A DNA stretch of 64,000 bases from Polynucleobacter sp. MWH-Berg-3C6 (GTDB lineage Bacteria; Pseudomonadota; Gammaproteobacteria; Burkholderiales; Burkholderiaceae): contig NZ_JACVPN010000002.1 of assembly GCF_018881855.1 (NCBI RefSeq), positions 124,001 through 188,000 on the forward strand. The letters are read 5' to 3'. The position numbers were made by a program, and so were the translations under genes. Position 1 is the stretch's first letter. Each line of letters begins with the position of its first letter. The notes under the pieces are model-generated. The model ran no database searches. It was not told where the DNA came from and saw nothing but the letters and a program-made list of their open reading frames with translations. Shown in pieces: positions 17,390 through 26,650 of this stretch.

Positions 17390-18280
17390 TTATTTCGCCC
17401 TATTAACTACTAAGAGCGCTAAATCTTTTAAGGCATCTGCCCTGCTACCAAAATCTACTAGGCTAGCAATCGCCATTTCTTGCAATTCTTTAGCCTGCTT
17501 TTGGGCATAGTCTAAACCCATCAAGGTCACATAGGTAGGCTTGTTGGCTGCTGCATCTTTGCCAGCTGTTTTTCCAAGGGTTTGGCTATCGGCTGTTGCA
17601 TCCAGAACATCATCAACAATCTGAAAAGCTAGGCCTAGGGCTGTTGAATATTTCTGTAGTTGAGCCAACTGAGCAGCATTAAGATGGGCTGCAATACCGC
17701 CCAACTCAACCGCGCAAGAAAGTAAAGCACCTGTTTTCATGGCATGCATTTGTTTTAGCCCAGCAAGATCCAACTTTTTGCCAACACTCTCTAAATCAAT
17801 TGCCTGGCCGCCAGCCATACCGCGCGAGCCAGAGGCGGCAGCTAAAGCGGCAATCATTTTCAAACGCGCATCCGCATCACACGGTGCATTTGCAAGAACT
17901 TCAAAGGCGCGGGTTTGTAGTGCATCACCAACAAGCAATGCAGTAGCCTCATCAAATGCCTTATGTACTGTTGGGCGCCCACGACGCAAATCATCATCAT
18001 CCATGCAAGGTAAATCATCGTGCACCAAGGAATAAGCATGAATACATTCAATCGCGACTGCTGCCGCATCTAATGCCTCAGTCTTCGCATCACCAAGAGA
18101 ACCTGCTGCATAAACCAATAAAGGACGAATACGTTTGCCACCACCTTGCGCTGCATAACGCATCGCTTCGTGCAAACGATTTGGAGTAGTGCTAGCAGAA
18201 TCGAGCAGACAATCTAATACTGCTTCGGCTTGCTCTGAGTGATGGCTAAGCCACTCCTGAAATTGAAAAGCGGAAGTCAT
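17390..18280 (-). CDS. ispA: Farnesyl diphosphate synthase
   Basis: This 296-aa prenyltransferase adds isopentenyl units to make farnesyl diphosphate. The first aspartate-rich motif is HDDLPCMDDDDLRRGRPT and the second is FQIVDDVLD. GGGKRIRPLL binds diphosphate. Its length matches E. coli IspA (299 aa). Its ATG shares one base with the xseB stop (TAATG), so the two are translationally coupled. Confidence 0.96.
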   Translation of the reverse strand: MTSAFQFQEWLSHHSEQAEAVLDCLLDSASTTPNRLHEAMRYAAQGGGKRIRPLLVYAAGSLGDAKTEALDAAAVAIECIHAYSLVHDDLPCMDDDDLRRGRPTVHKAFDEATALLVGDALQTRAFEVLANAPCDADARLKMIAALAAASGSRGMAGGQAIDLESVGKKLDLAGLKQMHAMKTGALLSCAVELGGIAAHLNAAQLAQLQKYSTALGLAFQIVDDVLDATADSQTLGKTAGKDAAANKPTYVTLMGLDYAQKQAKELQEMAIASLVDFGSRADALKDLALLVVNRAK

Positions 18281-18513
18281 TAAGCCTCAAACACTCGAAC
18301 TTGTTGCTCAACTTGAGCAAGGACGCCCTGACAATGCTTTAACAAAGCAGCACCGCGTTGATAGGCTAAAAGGGTCTCTTCCAAAGAAAATTTGCCTGAC
18401 TCCATATCCGAAATGAGCTTTTCGAGCTCTTTCACAGCTTGCTCGTAGCGGAGATCTGGGTCTATTTGGACCTCAAGACCTGGTTTTTGAGTTTCTGACT
18501 TTTTGGCTGGCAT
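18280..18513 (-). CDS. xseB: Exodeoxyribonuclease VII small subunit
   Basis: This 77-aa protein partners XseA in degrading single-stranded DNA. It shows the family core YEQAVKELEKLISDMESGKF and SLEETLLAYQRGAALLKHCQ, helices expected to form a coiled coil. It leads the operon with ispA and dxs, the arrangement also found in E. coli. It diverges from the Rieske oxygenase gene. Confidence 0.93.
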   Translation of the reverse strand: MPAKKSETQKPGLEVQIDPDLRYEQAVKELEKLISDMESGKFSLEETLLAYQRGAALLKHCQGVLAQVEQQVRVFEA

Positions 18514-18581
18514 AAGCTAATTCTTTCTTATTTCCCGTACTAATAGCCCTACATCTTAAAGCGAGAACCACCTCGGATGGG

Positions 18582-18660
18582 TATAATCCACCCCTTCCTT
18601 TCCAATATCGATCCGTCGATGGTTGGATTGGTTATTCCGCTTAGCTTCGGCTGACGTTTT
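18582..18660 (+). promoter_or_regulatory. Candidate promoter and structured leader of the Rieske oxygenase gene
   Basis: A perfect TATAAT stands at 18582-18587 with no clear -35. The predicted leader (about 18594-18674) holds two hairpins. One is CCAAT...ATTGG (18602-18606/18627-18631) enclosing ATCGA-TCCG-TCGAT (18607-18620). The other is AGC-TTCG-GCT (18643-18652) with a stable UUCG loop. The GGGGTGGGGAGA ribosome-binding tract follows. I do not recognise a known riboswitch. Confidence 0.35.
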
Positions 18661-18674
18661 CGGGGGTGGGGAGA

Positions 18675-19781
18675 ATGACTAATCTGGCTACCGCGCAGAA
18701 GCTTGCGCCGTCCAATCTACAACTGCCGGTTTCGGCATATTTTGACGCTGACCTGTATCAGCGGGAAATTGAACTGCTTTTTAAGCAGGGTCCTGGCTAT
18801 GTTGGCCACGAACTCATGGTGCCTGAAATTGGCTCCTATCAAACTCTAAGCGCAGAAAACGAAGGTCGCATCCTGCTTCGCAATGAATCTGGTGTAGAAC
18901 TACTTTCGAATGTCTGCCGTCATCGCCAAGCACTCATGCTCAATGGCAAAGGTAAAGCAGACAATATTGTTTGCCCACTCCACCGCTGGACTTATGACTT
19001 AGGTGGAAATTTATTAGGTGCGCCACACTTTGAAGACAAGCCTTGTTTAAATCTGGGGAAGTCACCTTTGCAAAATTGGCAAGGACTTCTCTTTGAAGGT
19101 CCGCGTGATGTCCGCGCCGATCTAGCAAAACTCGGTGTAGCTGACGATCTCAAATTTGATGGTTATATTCTTGATCATGTTGAGGTACACGATTGCAATT
19201 ACAACTGGAAGACTTTCATTGAGGTTTATCTCGAGGACTACCATGTTGTGCCGTTTCATCCTGGCTTAGGCAAGTTTGTTTCTTGCGAAGACTTGCATTG
19301 GGAGTTTGGTGATTGGCATAGCGTGCAAACTGTTGGTATTCATAAAGACCTCCAAACTCCAGGCTCACCTACCTATCGCAACTGGCACGATGCAGTCTTG
19401 CGGCAATTTGGCGGCAAAGCTCCACGCCACGGGGCAATCTGGCTAACTTACTATCCCAATGTCATGGTGGAATGGTACCCAGGTGTTCTCTGCGTTTCTA
19501 CACTGCACCCAATGGGCCCAAACAAAACCCGCAATATTGTTGAGTTCTACTACCCAGAAGAAATTGCCTTATTTGAGCGCGAGTTTGTGGAAGCAGAGCG
19601 CGCTGCCTATATGGAAACCTGCATTGAGGATGATGAGATTGGCGAACGCATGGACCAAGGTCGTGCAGCCCTCTATGCTCGTGGTATCAATGAGGTTGGC
19701 CCTTATCAAAGTCCGATGGAAGACGGTATGCAGCATTTTCATGAATGGTACCGTCGCGTCATGAACTTTCAGGGCGCATAA
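18675..19781 (+). CDS. Rieske non-heme iron oxygenase, alpha-subunit type
   Basis: This 368-aa ring-hydroxylating-type oxygenase carries a [2Fe-2S] Rieske centre ligated by C81/H83 and C100/H103 (CRHRQAL and CPLHRW). The mononuclear iron site is visible as EDYHVVPFH, giving two His, with a carboxylate expected further on. ATG 18675 is chosen over the GTG at 18666. No ferredoxin or reductase gene is adjacent; the reductase at 41384-42424 is a possible but unproven partner. Related proteins act on aromatic acids, choline or carnitine, so the substrate is open. Confidence 0.88.
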   Translation: MTNLATAQKLAPSNLQLPVSAYFDADLYQREIELLFKQGPGYVGHELMVPEIGSYQTLSAENEGRILLRNESGVELLSNVCRHRQALMLNGKGKADNIVCPLHRWTYDLGGNLLGAPHFEDKPCLNLGKSPLQNWQGLLFEGPRDVRADLAKLGVADDLKFDGYILDHVEVHDCNYNWKTFIEVYLEDYHVVPFHPGLGKFVSCEDLHWEFGDWHSVQTVGIHKDLQTPGSPTYRNWHDAVLRQFGGKAPRHGAIWLTYYPNVMVEWYPGVLCVSTLHPMGPNKTRNIVEFYYPEEIALFEREFVEAERAAYMETCIEDDEIGERMDQGRAALYARGINEVGPYQSPMEDGMQHFHEWYRRVMNFQGA

Positions 19782-19812
19782 TTCAGAAACGTTCTTCAAT
19801 ATAGGAAGCAAT

Positions 19813-20646
19813 ATGACTCCTCTTATTACCGCCAACCAGTTAGAAGAAATCCTTAATAGTGGTGAGAATGTTTTACTCTGCGATTGCCGTTTTGATTTAG
19901 CGAATCCAGAGGCTGGCAGAAAAGCCTACGAAGAGAGTCATATTCCTGGCGCCATCTATGTTGATCTTGATCAAGATATGTCTGGCAGCAAAACTGGGAG
20001 CAATGGTCGACACCCACTTCCCTCACCTGAAGCGTGGGCAAAAACCAAAGCACGTTTAGGTATGAGTACAAATACTCTACTAGTGGCCTACGATAAACAG
20101 GGATCGGTATACGCTAGCCGCCTTTGGTGGATGCTCAAAGCGACTGGGCACGCAAATGTTCGGGTTTTGGATGGTGGCCTAGATGCTTGGAATGGCCCAA
20201 TGGGAACCATGCCCCGTAAACCAACACCAACATCACAAGCAATTGAGCCTATGTCCTATGTTGGCCTAGCCCTAGTAGATGAAGTGGTTGGAAACCTTCA
20301 GTCTCAGAAAAATCTAGTACTTGATGCCCGAGCAAACGATCGCTTTCATGGTCAGAACGAAACCTTGGACCCGATTGGTGGACATATCCCAGGCGCAGTG
20401 AATCGATTCTTTAAAGAGAATCTTTCTGCAACAGCCTTTAAAGCACCAGAGCTACTATTTAAAGAGTTTGTCGATCAACTAGGATCTAAGAAGCCTTCTG
20501 AAGTGATTCATCAGTGTGGTTCAGGTGTTACTGCTTGCCACAATCTCTTAGCCATGGAGGTTGCTGGACTAAAAGGCTCTCGTCTTTATGCAGGCAGTTG
20601 GAGTGAATGGTGTGCCGATCCTAAGAGACCGGTTGCAACTGATTAA
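19813..20646 (+). CDS. sseA: Sulfurtransferase, 3-mercaptopyruvate type (two rhodanese domains)
   Basis: This 277-aa protein has two rhodanese domains: an inactive N-terminal one (ILNSGENVLLCDCRFDL onward) and a C-terminal one with the active-site loop QCGSGVTACHN. CGSGVTA is typical of 3-mercaptopyruvate sulfurtransferases rather than thiosulfate-using rhodaneses. It starts 31 bases after the Rieske oxygenase gene on the same strand. It converges on the ZIP transporter gene with a single base between the stops. Confidence 0.9.
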   Translation: MTPLITANQLEEILNSGENVLLCDCRFDLANPEAGRKAYEESHIPGAIYVDLDQDMSGSKTGSNGRHPLPSPEAWAKTKARLGMSTNTLLVAYDKQGSVYASRLWWMLKATGHANVRVLDGGLDAWNGPMGTMPRKPTPTSQAIEPMSYVGLALVDEVVGNLQSQKNLVLDARANDRFHGQNETLDPIGGHIPGAVNRFFKENLSATAFKAPELLFKEFVDQLGSKKPSEVIHQCGSGVTACHNLLAMEVAGLKGSRLYAGSWSEWCADPKRPVATD

Positions 20647-20647
20647 G

Positions 20648-21424
20648 TTATTTATGCAGCAGCGATAACAGAATCACAAATCCTACGCCGCACGCAATCA
20701 AAACTGTTTGACGCAATGACTCTGCCCAATGAGGGCGGCGGTGCATTTGCGGAATTAAATCACTGACCGCGATGTAGATGAAACTACTGGATGCAATGAC
20801 TAGCAAATATGGCATTGCTGCATGAGCCTTCTCCAAGAAGAAATAGGCTAGTACGCCTCCTACTACAGCTGATAAGCCGCAAATAAAGTTGTACAACAAT
20901 GCGCGAGCCCTAGAGAATCCCGCATTGAGCAACACAATGAAATCACCAATCTCTTGGGGAATCTCATGGGCAATAATGGCAATTGCAGTAAAGATGCCAA
21001 CCTGATAGTCGGCCATAAATGCAGCAGCGATCAAAATGCCATCAACAAAATTATGAATACCATCGCCTACTAAAATCATCCAACCGCTGCGGCCTGCATT
21101 CTCAGCATCATGCCCGTGATGGTGGTGATGACCATCACCTTCATGATGATGGTCATGGCGTAGTAGGGCAATCTTCTCAAGCAAGAAGAAACCTAAAAGG
21201 CCAGCGAGCAAGGTGCCGAACAAAAGCTGTGGACTTGTGCCCTCCATACTGAAGGCCTCTGGCAATGAATGCAGTAAAGCCGTAGCTAACAAAATACCCA
21301 CCGACAAACTCACCATGTTGTTGACCATCTTAGACAGTAGCGCTACAGAAAAGCTAGCAGCCACCATCACACTGGCAGTGCCTGCTAGTGCGGTGACTAA
21401 GAGAATTGTTTGTAGAACAGTCAT
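20648..21424 (-). CDS. ZIP family divalent metal transporter
   Basis: This 258-aa membrane protein has about eight hydrophobic segments and the ZIP metal-site motifs GDGIHNFVDGILIAAAF and AIIAHEIPQEIGDFIVLL. Between the third and fourth segments is a His-rich loop (HDHHHEGDGHHHHHGHD, about residues 89-106), a likely metal-sensing or binding segment. Zinc or iron import is expected; the exact metal cannot be read. It is the last gene of the polA-hydrolase-ZIP run, five bases after the hydrolase. Confidence 0.92.
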   Translation of the reverse strand: MTVLQTILLVTALAGTASVMVAASFSVALLSKMVNNMVSLSVGILLATALLHSLPEAFSMEGTSPQLLFGTLLAGLLGFFLLEKIALLRHDHHHEGDGHHHHHGHDAENAGRSGWMILVGDGIHNFVDGILIAAAFMADYQVGIFTAIAIIAHEIPQEIGDFIVLLNAGFSRARALLYNFICGLSAVVGGVLAYFFLEKAHAAMPYLLVIASSSFIYIAVSDLIPQMHRRPHWAESLRQTVLIACGVGFVILLSLLHK

Positions 21425-21429
21425 GCGGA

Positions 21430-22299
21430 TTAAGCTACTCCATTTTTCTTAAACCAAGCAATGCACTTCTCCCAACCATCTTTAGCAGGGCCTTCACGAT
21501 AGGTTGCGCGATAGTCGGCGTGGAATGCATGTGGAGTATCTGGATACACCTCAAATTGAGATGCTTTAGCAGCTGGATTCTTAGCAGCAGCTTGCGCTAA
21601 TGCCGCTTTCATCTGATCAACGCTCTCTAATGAAATGCCAGCGTCAGCACCGCCATACAAGCCCAACACTGGCGCTTTTAAGTCAGCAGCAATATCTACT
21701 GGATGACGGGGATTACCTTCAGTCTTCTCGCCAATTAAACGACCGTACCAAGCAACACCAGCACGTACTTGCGGCAAAGTTGCAGAGAGCCAAGTGATGC
21801 GACCACCCCAACAGAAGCCTGTTACACCCACTCTTTTAAGATCGCCACCATTTTTACCAGCCCATACCAAAGCGGCCTGTAAATCATTTAAGACTTGGGC
21901 ATCTGGAGTTTTAGAAACGATGTTGGCAAAGATTTCTGCAGTAGTGCCATAAGTATTGGGATCACCGGCGCGAGTGAAAAATTCTGGAGCAATCGCGAGA
22001 TAACCCAGCTTTGCAAAACGTCTTGTGACGTCAGCAATGTATTCATGTACACCAAAGATTTCACTCACCACAATAACGATGGGTAAAGATCCTTTGGATT
22101 TTTCAGGACGCGATACATAAGCAGGCATCTGAAAGCTGCCTACTGGAATCATTTGCTCGCCAGCCTTAAGGCCAGTGAAATCTGTCTCAATGGCAGCGGC
22201 AAGCACAGGCTCGGATGCTGCTACAAATCCAACCCCAAGGGCCCCTATCGCCGACGTCTTAATGAAGCCTCTTCTACTGTTTTGTATTTTTTCAGTCAT
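21430..22299 (-). CDS. Dienelactone hydrolase family protein with a Tat signal peptide
   Basis: This 289-aa alpha/beta hydrolase has the dienelactone hydrolase nucleophile motif GFCWGG, using Cys, with Asp in LYGGADAG and His in TPHAFHADY completing the triad. The N-terminus holds a twin-arginine motif, SRRGFIKT, and a hydrophobic stretch ending in VLAA, so export to the periplasm is likely. ATG 22299 is chosen for its GAGGAG ribosome binding site and because it puts the Tat motif near the start. It follows polA by 22 bases. Confidence 0.88.
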   Translation of the reverse strand: MTEKIQNSRRGFIKTSAIGALGVGFVAASEPVLAAAIETDFTGLKAGEQMIPVGSFQMPAYVSRPEKSKGSLPIVIVVSEIFGVHEYIADVTRRFAKLGYLAIAPEFFTRAGDPNTYGTTAEIFANIVSKTPDAQVLNDLQAALVWAGKNGGDLKRVGVTGFCWGGRITWLSATLPQVRAGVAWYGRLIGEKTEGNPRHPVDIAADLKAPVLGLYGGADAGISLESVDQMKAALAQAAAKNPAAKASQFEVYPDTPHAFHADYRATYREGPAKDGWEKCIAWFKKNGVA

Positions 22300-22321
22300 T
22301 TCTGTCTCCTCATCTCTATTT

Positions 22322-25150
22322 CTAATGCGCTTCTTCCCAATTATCGCCAATGCCAATACTAACTACTAAAGGCACCTTCAGTTCGGCAACATTACACATC
22401 AAACCGGGTAATTTAGCCTGCAGGAGTTCGATTTCGTCCAGCGGGACGTCAAACACCAATTCGTCATGCACCTGCAGGAGTAATTTTGTTTTCAATTGTT
22501 CTTTTTCAAGCCAATCCTCCACTGCAATCATCGCTAATTTAATGAGATCTGCGGCAGTACCCTGCATCGGGGCATTAATTGCAGCACGTTCAGCCCCTTG
22601 GCGACGCGGACCATTCGAACCTTTGATCTCTGGCAACCAAAGACGGCGTCCAAAGACCGTTTCCACATAACCATTTTCTCTAGCCTCTAAACGGGTGTGC
22701 TCCATATACTGAGCAACCCCAGGGTAGCGATCAAAGTATTTGGCAATATAGTTTTGCGCTGCAGAGCGCTCAATACCTAAATTACCAGCCAAGCCAAATG
22801 CACTCATGCCATAGATCAAACCAAAATTAATGACCTTGGCATAGCGGCGTTGCTCAGAGCTCACTTCATCTAATGGAATACCAAAAATCTCTGCAGCGGT
22901 TGCTTGGTGGACATCCTTGCCATTCCTAAAAGCAGCCAATAAATTATCATCTTCAGCAATATGCGCCATGATGCGTAACTCAATTTGAGAATAGTCTGCT
23001 GAAAGCAATTTACAACCCTCGGCCGGCACAAATGCTTCACGAATCCGACGACCCTCTTCGGTCCGCACGGGAATGTTCTGTAAATTGGGATCGCTAGAAG
23101 CTAGGCGGCCAGTCACCGCTGTGGCTTGCGAGAAATTGGTATGCACACGACCCGTTTTCGGATCAGCCATACGCGGAAGTTTCTCAATATAGGTAGACAT
23201 TAATTTAGCCAAACTGCGATAGTCCAAGATGCGTGCTGGCAATGGATAGTCTTCAGCCAGCTTTTGCAATACTTCTTCATCGGTAGAAGGCGCGCCAGAA
23301 GGCGTCTTCTTAATGACTGGCAATTCCAGCTGACCAAATAAGATTTCAGCAATCTGTTTGGGCGACTGAATATTGAAAGGTTGTCCAGCAAGTTTATGAA
23401 TCTCACCCTCTAACTCGAGAAGACGTTTGCCAACCTGCTGGCCTTGCTGAGCCAATAATGCAGAATCAATCCGAATGCCGTTGCGCTCCATGATGCCGAG
23501 TACCCGCATAGCTGGCATTTCAATCTTTTCATACACATATAACAATCCAGGGCTTTCCTGAATCTGTGGCCAGAGCTCCAAATGGAGGCGGAGAGTAATG
23601 TCTGCATCCTCTGCGGCATAGTCTGTAGCGATCTTGAGGTCGACTTGATCAAAACCAATTTGATGGACACCTTTGCCGCAGACCTCCTCATAGCGAATAG
23701 TCTTCATGCCTAGGTGACGCTCAGCTAGGCTATCCATATTGTGCGGAAGATGGGATTCCAATACGTAAGACTCGAGCAAGGTATCAAATGCAATACCGTT
23801 TAATGTGATTCCGTAATTGGCAAAGATATGTGCGTCGTACTTGAGGTTTTGCCCAAGCTTCAGATGTGTCTGACTTTCCAACCAAGGCTTCAATTTTTTA
23901 AGTACAGCATCACGATTGAGTTGCACTTCACCGTTTCGATGTGCGACCGGAATGTAGCAGGCTTCACCTGGTTTGACTGATAGTGAAATACCCACCAACT
24001 CTGCAGCCAGAGCATCAAGGCTAGTAGTTTCGGTATCGACTGCCGTGAGCTCTGCAGCTTCAATTTTCTTTAACCACTTCTCAAAACCTACTTCATCAGT
24101 AATGCATTCATAGTTTTTGACGATGGCGTCTTGTAAATCTTTTGTGTCCTGCGATAAATCTTTCGTGGGTGAGCTTGCAATCACCGCAGATTTTTTAGAC
24201 GAGGGGCTTTGATCGACTGCTTGATTGGCGATTGGCGTGCCCGCCAAGTCAAAGGCAGACTCAGGAGCCTCATGGGGTGGGCTTGTCAGCTGTTTTTCAA
24301 CATCTCGTAGCCAAGTCTTAAAGGCATAACGCTCAAAAAGTTCACGCAGCAAAGCGGCATCTTCAGATTTCGCATGGAGATCATCTAGGCCTGGTAAATG
24401 CGGGGATAAATCACAATCGGTTTTAACGGTAATGAGTTGACGCGCTTGAGGCAACCACTCTAATGAGGCACGTAGATTTTCCCCAACGACGCCTTTTACT
24501 TGGTCGGCATTGGCCATTAAATTATCAAGATCGCCAAATTCTGCTAACCACTTATTGGCTGTCTTAGGCCCCGCTTTTGGAACACCGGGAACATTGTCGA
24601 CTGCATCACCAATAATGGATAAGTAGTCGACTATGCGCTCTGGTGGCACTCCAAATTTTTCAATCACGCCATCAATATCTAACTTTTCATTAGTCATCGT
24701 ATTAATCAAAGTGACTGATGGATTTACTAATTGCGCTAAATCTTTATCTCCGGTGGAGATGATGGTTTCCCAACCGGCTTGAGTCGCCTGACAAGCCAAT
24801 GTGCCAATCACATCATCAGCCTCCACTCCAGAAACCATTAATACTGGCCAACCCAACGCTTTCACAATGGCGTGGATTGGCTCAATTTGTTTGACTAAAT
24901 CCTCGGGCATCGGGGAGCGATGGGCCTTGTACTCGGAATACATTTCATCCCGGAAGGTCTTGCCCTTGGCATCAAAAACGCAGGCAATATGGTCAGCCTT
25001 GAGCTCAGACCGAGCCCGGCGCATCATATTGACCATGCCATAAATGGCCCCAGTGGGCTCTCCAGCCCCATTTCTGAGGTCTGGCATGGCATGGAAGGCG
25101 CGATAGAGGTAGCTAGAACCGTCTACCAACAAGAGTCTATGTTTAGTCAT
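22322..25150 (-). CDS. polA: DNA polymerase I
   Basis: This 942-aa protein acts in Okazaki fragment processing and repair. The N-terminal 5'-3' exonuclease (LLLVDGSSYLYRAFHA, VEADDVIGTLA, GDAVDNVPGVPKAGPKTA), the 3'-5' proofreading domain (AVDTETTSLDA) and the polymerase domain (SADYSQIELRIMAHIAEDD, QVHDELVFDV) are all intact. The start is ATG 25150 (MTKHRLLLVDGSS); the frame is open upstream to 25273 but that part is not family-like. It diverges from the DUF2782 gene. Confidence 0.97.
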   Translation of the reverse strand: MTKHRLLLVDGSSYLYRAFHAMPDLRNGAGEPTGAIYGMVNMMRRARSELKADHIACVFDAKGKTFRDEMYSEYKAHRSPMPEDLVKQIEPIHAIVKALGWPVLMVSGVEADDVIGTLACQATQAGWETIISTGDKDLAQLVNPSVTLINTMTNEKLDIDGVIEKFGVPPERIVDYLSIIGDAVDNVPGVPKAGPKTANKWLAEFGDLDNLMANADQVKGVVGENLRASLEWLPQARQLITVKTDCDLSPHLPGLDDLHAKSEDAALLRELFERYAFKTWLRDVEKQLTSPPHEAPESAFDLAGTPIANQAVDQSPSSKKSAVIASSPTKDLSQDTKDLQDAIVKNYECITDEVGFEKWLKKIEAAELTAVDTETTSLDALAAELVGISLSVKPGEACYIPVAHRNGEVQLNRDAVLKKLKPWLESQTHLKLGQNLKYDAHIFANYGITLNGIAFDTLLESYVLESHLPHNMDSLAERHLGMKTIRYEEVCGKGVHQIGFDQVDLKIATDYAAEDADITLRLHLELWPQIQESPGLLYVYEKIEMPAMRVLGIMERNGIRIDSALLAQQGQQVGKRLLELEGEIHKLAGQPFNIQSPKQIAEILFGQLELPVIKKTPSGAPSTDEEVLQKLAEDYPLPARILDYRSLAKLMSTYIEKLPRMADPKTGRVHTNFSQATAVTGRLASSDPNLQNIPVRTEEGRRIREAFVPAEGCKLLSADYSQIELRIMAHIAEDDNLLAAFRNGKDVHQATAAEIFGIPLDEVSSEQRRYAKVINFGLIYGMSAFGLAGNLGIERSAAQNYIAKYFDRYPGVAQYMEHTRLEARENGYVETVFGRRLWLPEIKGSNGPRRQGAERAAINAPMQGTAADLIKLAMIAVEDWLEKEQLKTKLLLQVHDELVFDVPLDEIELLQAKLPGLMCNVAELKVPLVVSIGIGDNWEEAH

Positions 25151-25232
25151 ACCGCAATCGTACAATCTAGTTGTGAATTGCCTACAGGTCTGGTTAAGGA
25201 ACCGCCCTAGAGTAGGCTTAAAAAGGTGAAAA

Positions 25233-25646
25233 ATGATGCATGTTCTTACTAACTTAACTAGCCACATCCTCAATCAAAACCAAGCCCTGATGAGCATTTT
25301 GGTGGTTTTTGGACTGCTAGGATCTGCCTCAGTACAGGCTCAGAATAACAGTCAGGCCCTAAGCCCCTCAGAACTGAACCGGATCAATAATCAGCCTCTT
25401 GCGCCAGTTGCAACACCTTCTGGTGCCCTGAATTCCCCTCAAAGCCGCAATCCTAGCTATAAGTACAAAGATGCAAATGGCACCGAAATCACGGAATACA
25501 AAGACACCAACAGTCCAACGCAAGTTCAAGTGAAAACAAAGTACACCACCTATGAAATGTCTCCGCCTGATTCTGTGAAACCTGGAGCGCAATCTGGTGA
25601 AGGTAACTTGCTAAGCGTACCCAGCATCAGCATTCCGATTCAGTAA
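25233..25646 (+). CDS. DUF2782 secreted/periplasmic protein
   Basis: This 137-aa protein has an N-terminal signal region (ALMSILVVFGLLGSASVQA, cleavage expected after VQA) and then a Pro/Ser-rich linker. A short beta-rich DUF2782 core follows, with YKYKDANGTEITEYKD and VQVKTKYTTYEMS. The family is unknown in function and in beta-proteobacteria usually stands just before thrB, as here. ATG 25236 or a later Met such as MSILV may be the true start. Confidence 0.75.
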   Translation: MMHVLTNLTSHILNQNQALMSILVVFGLLGSASVQAQNNSQALSPSELNRINNQPLAPVATPSGALNSPQSRNPSYKYKDANGTEITEYKDTNSPTQVQVKTKYTTYEMSPPDSVKPGAQSGEGNLLSVPSISIPIQ

Positions 25647-25672
25647 AGAATTAACAGAATATTTGCTGCTAT

Positions 25673-26650
25673 ATGGCTGTCTTTACCCCGATTGACCTCG
25701 ATGATATTTCTAAATGGATTTCTGAAGACTTCAATATTGGTCAAGCAAACGAGATTCGTGGCATTCATGGCGGCATTGAGAACTCGAATTTTTTTCTCGA
25801 CACCATGCAGGATGGTAAAAAACAGGAATACGTTTTAACCATTTTCGAAAGACTATCCGCACAACAACTGCCCTACTACCTTGAGTTGATGCGCCACCTG
25901 GCAAACAAGGGCATCCCTGTTCCAAAACCAATTGAGAATCATAAAGGTGAAATCCTGTTTTCACTCAAGGGTAAGCCAGCGGCCATCGTTAGCAAGTTGC
26001 CCGGTATATCTAGACTTCAGCCAGAAGCAAAGCACTGCGCCATGGTTGGCGAGATGCTCGCTAAGATGCATTTGGCTGGAAAAGATTTTTCAAAGACTCA
26101 AGAAAATTTGCGTAGTTTGGGCTGGTGGCAAAAAACCATTCCCTTGGTATTGCCGCACCTCAATACACCACAAAAAGATTTACTCACTCATGAGCTAGCT
26201 TCTCAAGAAGCATTTTTCAGCTCAGCGGCTTATGACACTCTTCCCCAAGGGGCTAGCCACTGCGATCTCTTTCGTGACAATGTCTTGTTTGACACACAAG
26301 GATCTACCGACACCTTACAAGATCAATTGGGTGGTTTCTTTGACTTTTATTTTGCCGGTACTGACAAGTGGTTATTTGATCTTGCAGTAACCGCAAACGA
26401 TTGGTGTCTTGCGGAAAACAAACAAGATTTAGATCCTGCACGTCTTGATGCACTCATGAATGCTTATCAATCAGTACGCCCCCTGACTAAAGAAGAACAA
26501 GCCAGCTGGACTCTCATGCTACGTGCAGCAGCACTTCGTTTCTGGGTGTCTCGCCTTTGGGACTTTTATTTACCGAGAGACGCACAAATGTTGACACCTC
26601 ATGACCCGACTCACTTTGAGCGCATTCTTCTAAGCCGTAGATCCCTATGA
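25673..26650 (+). CDS. thrB: Homoserine kinase (ThrB, aminoglycoside-phosphotransferase fold)
   Basis: This 325-aa kinase phosphorylates homoserine in threonine synthesis. It is the type found in Pseudomonas and Burkholderia rather than the GHMP-type ThrB of E. coli. IHGGIENSNFFLDT is the nucleotide loop, SHCDLFRDNVLFD the catalytic loop with Asp, and GGFFDFYFAG holds the metal-binding Asp. Its stop overlaps the next start by four bases. Confidence 0.93.
   Translation: MAVFTPIDLDDISKWISEDFNIGQANEIRGIHGGIENSNFFLDTMQDGKKQEYVLTIFERLSAQQLPYYLELMRHLANKGIPVPKPIENHKGEILFSLKGKPAAIVSKLPGISRLQPEAKHCAMVGEMLAKMHLAGKDFSKTQENLRSLGWWQKTIPLVLPHLNTPQKDLLTHELASQEAFFSSAAYDTLPQGASHCDLFRDNVLFDTQGSTDTLQDQLGGFFDFYFAGTDKWLFDLAVTANDWCLAENKQDLDPARLDALMNAYQSVRPLTKEEQASWTLMLRAAALRFWVSRLWDFYLPRDAQMLTPHDPTHFERILLSRRSL

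Noticed and set aside
21110-21165. Short CAT/GGT-like repeats on the plus strand
   Set aside because: They only reflect the His-rich loop of the ZIP transporter, not a separate repeat element.
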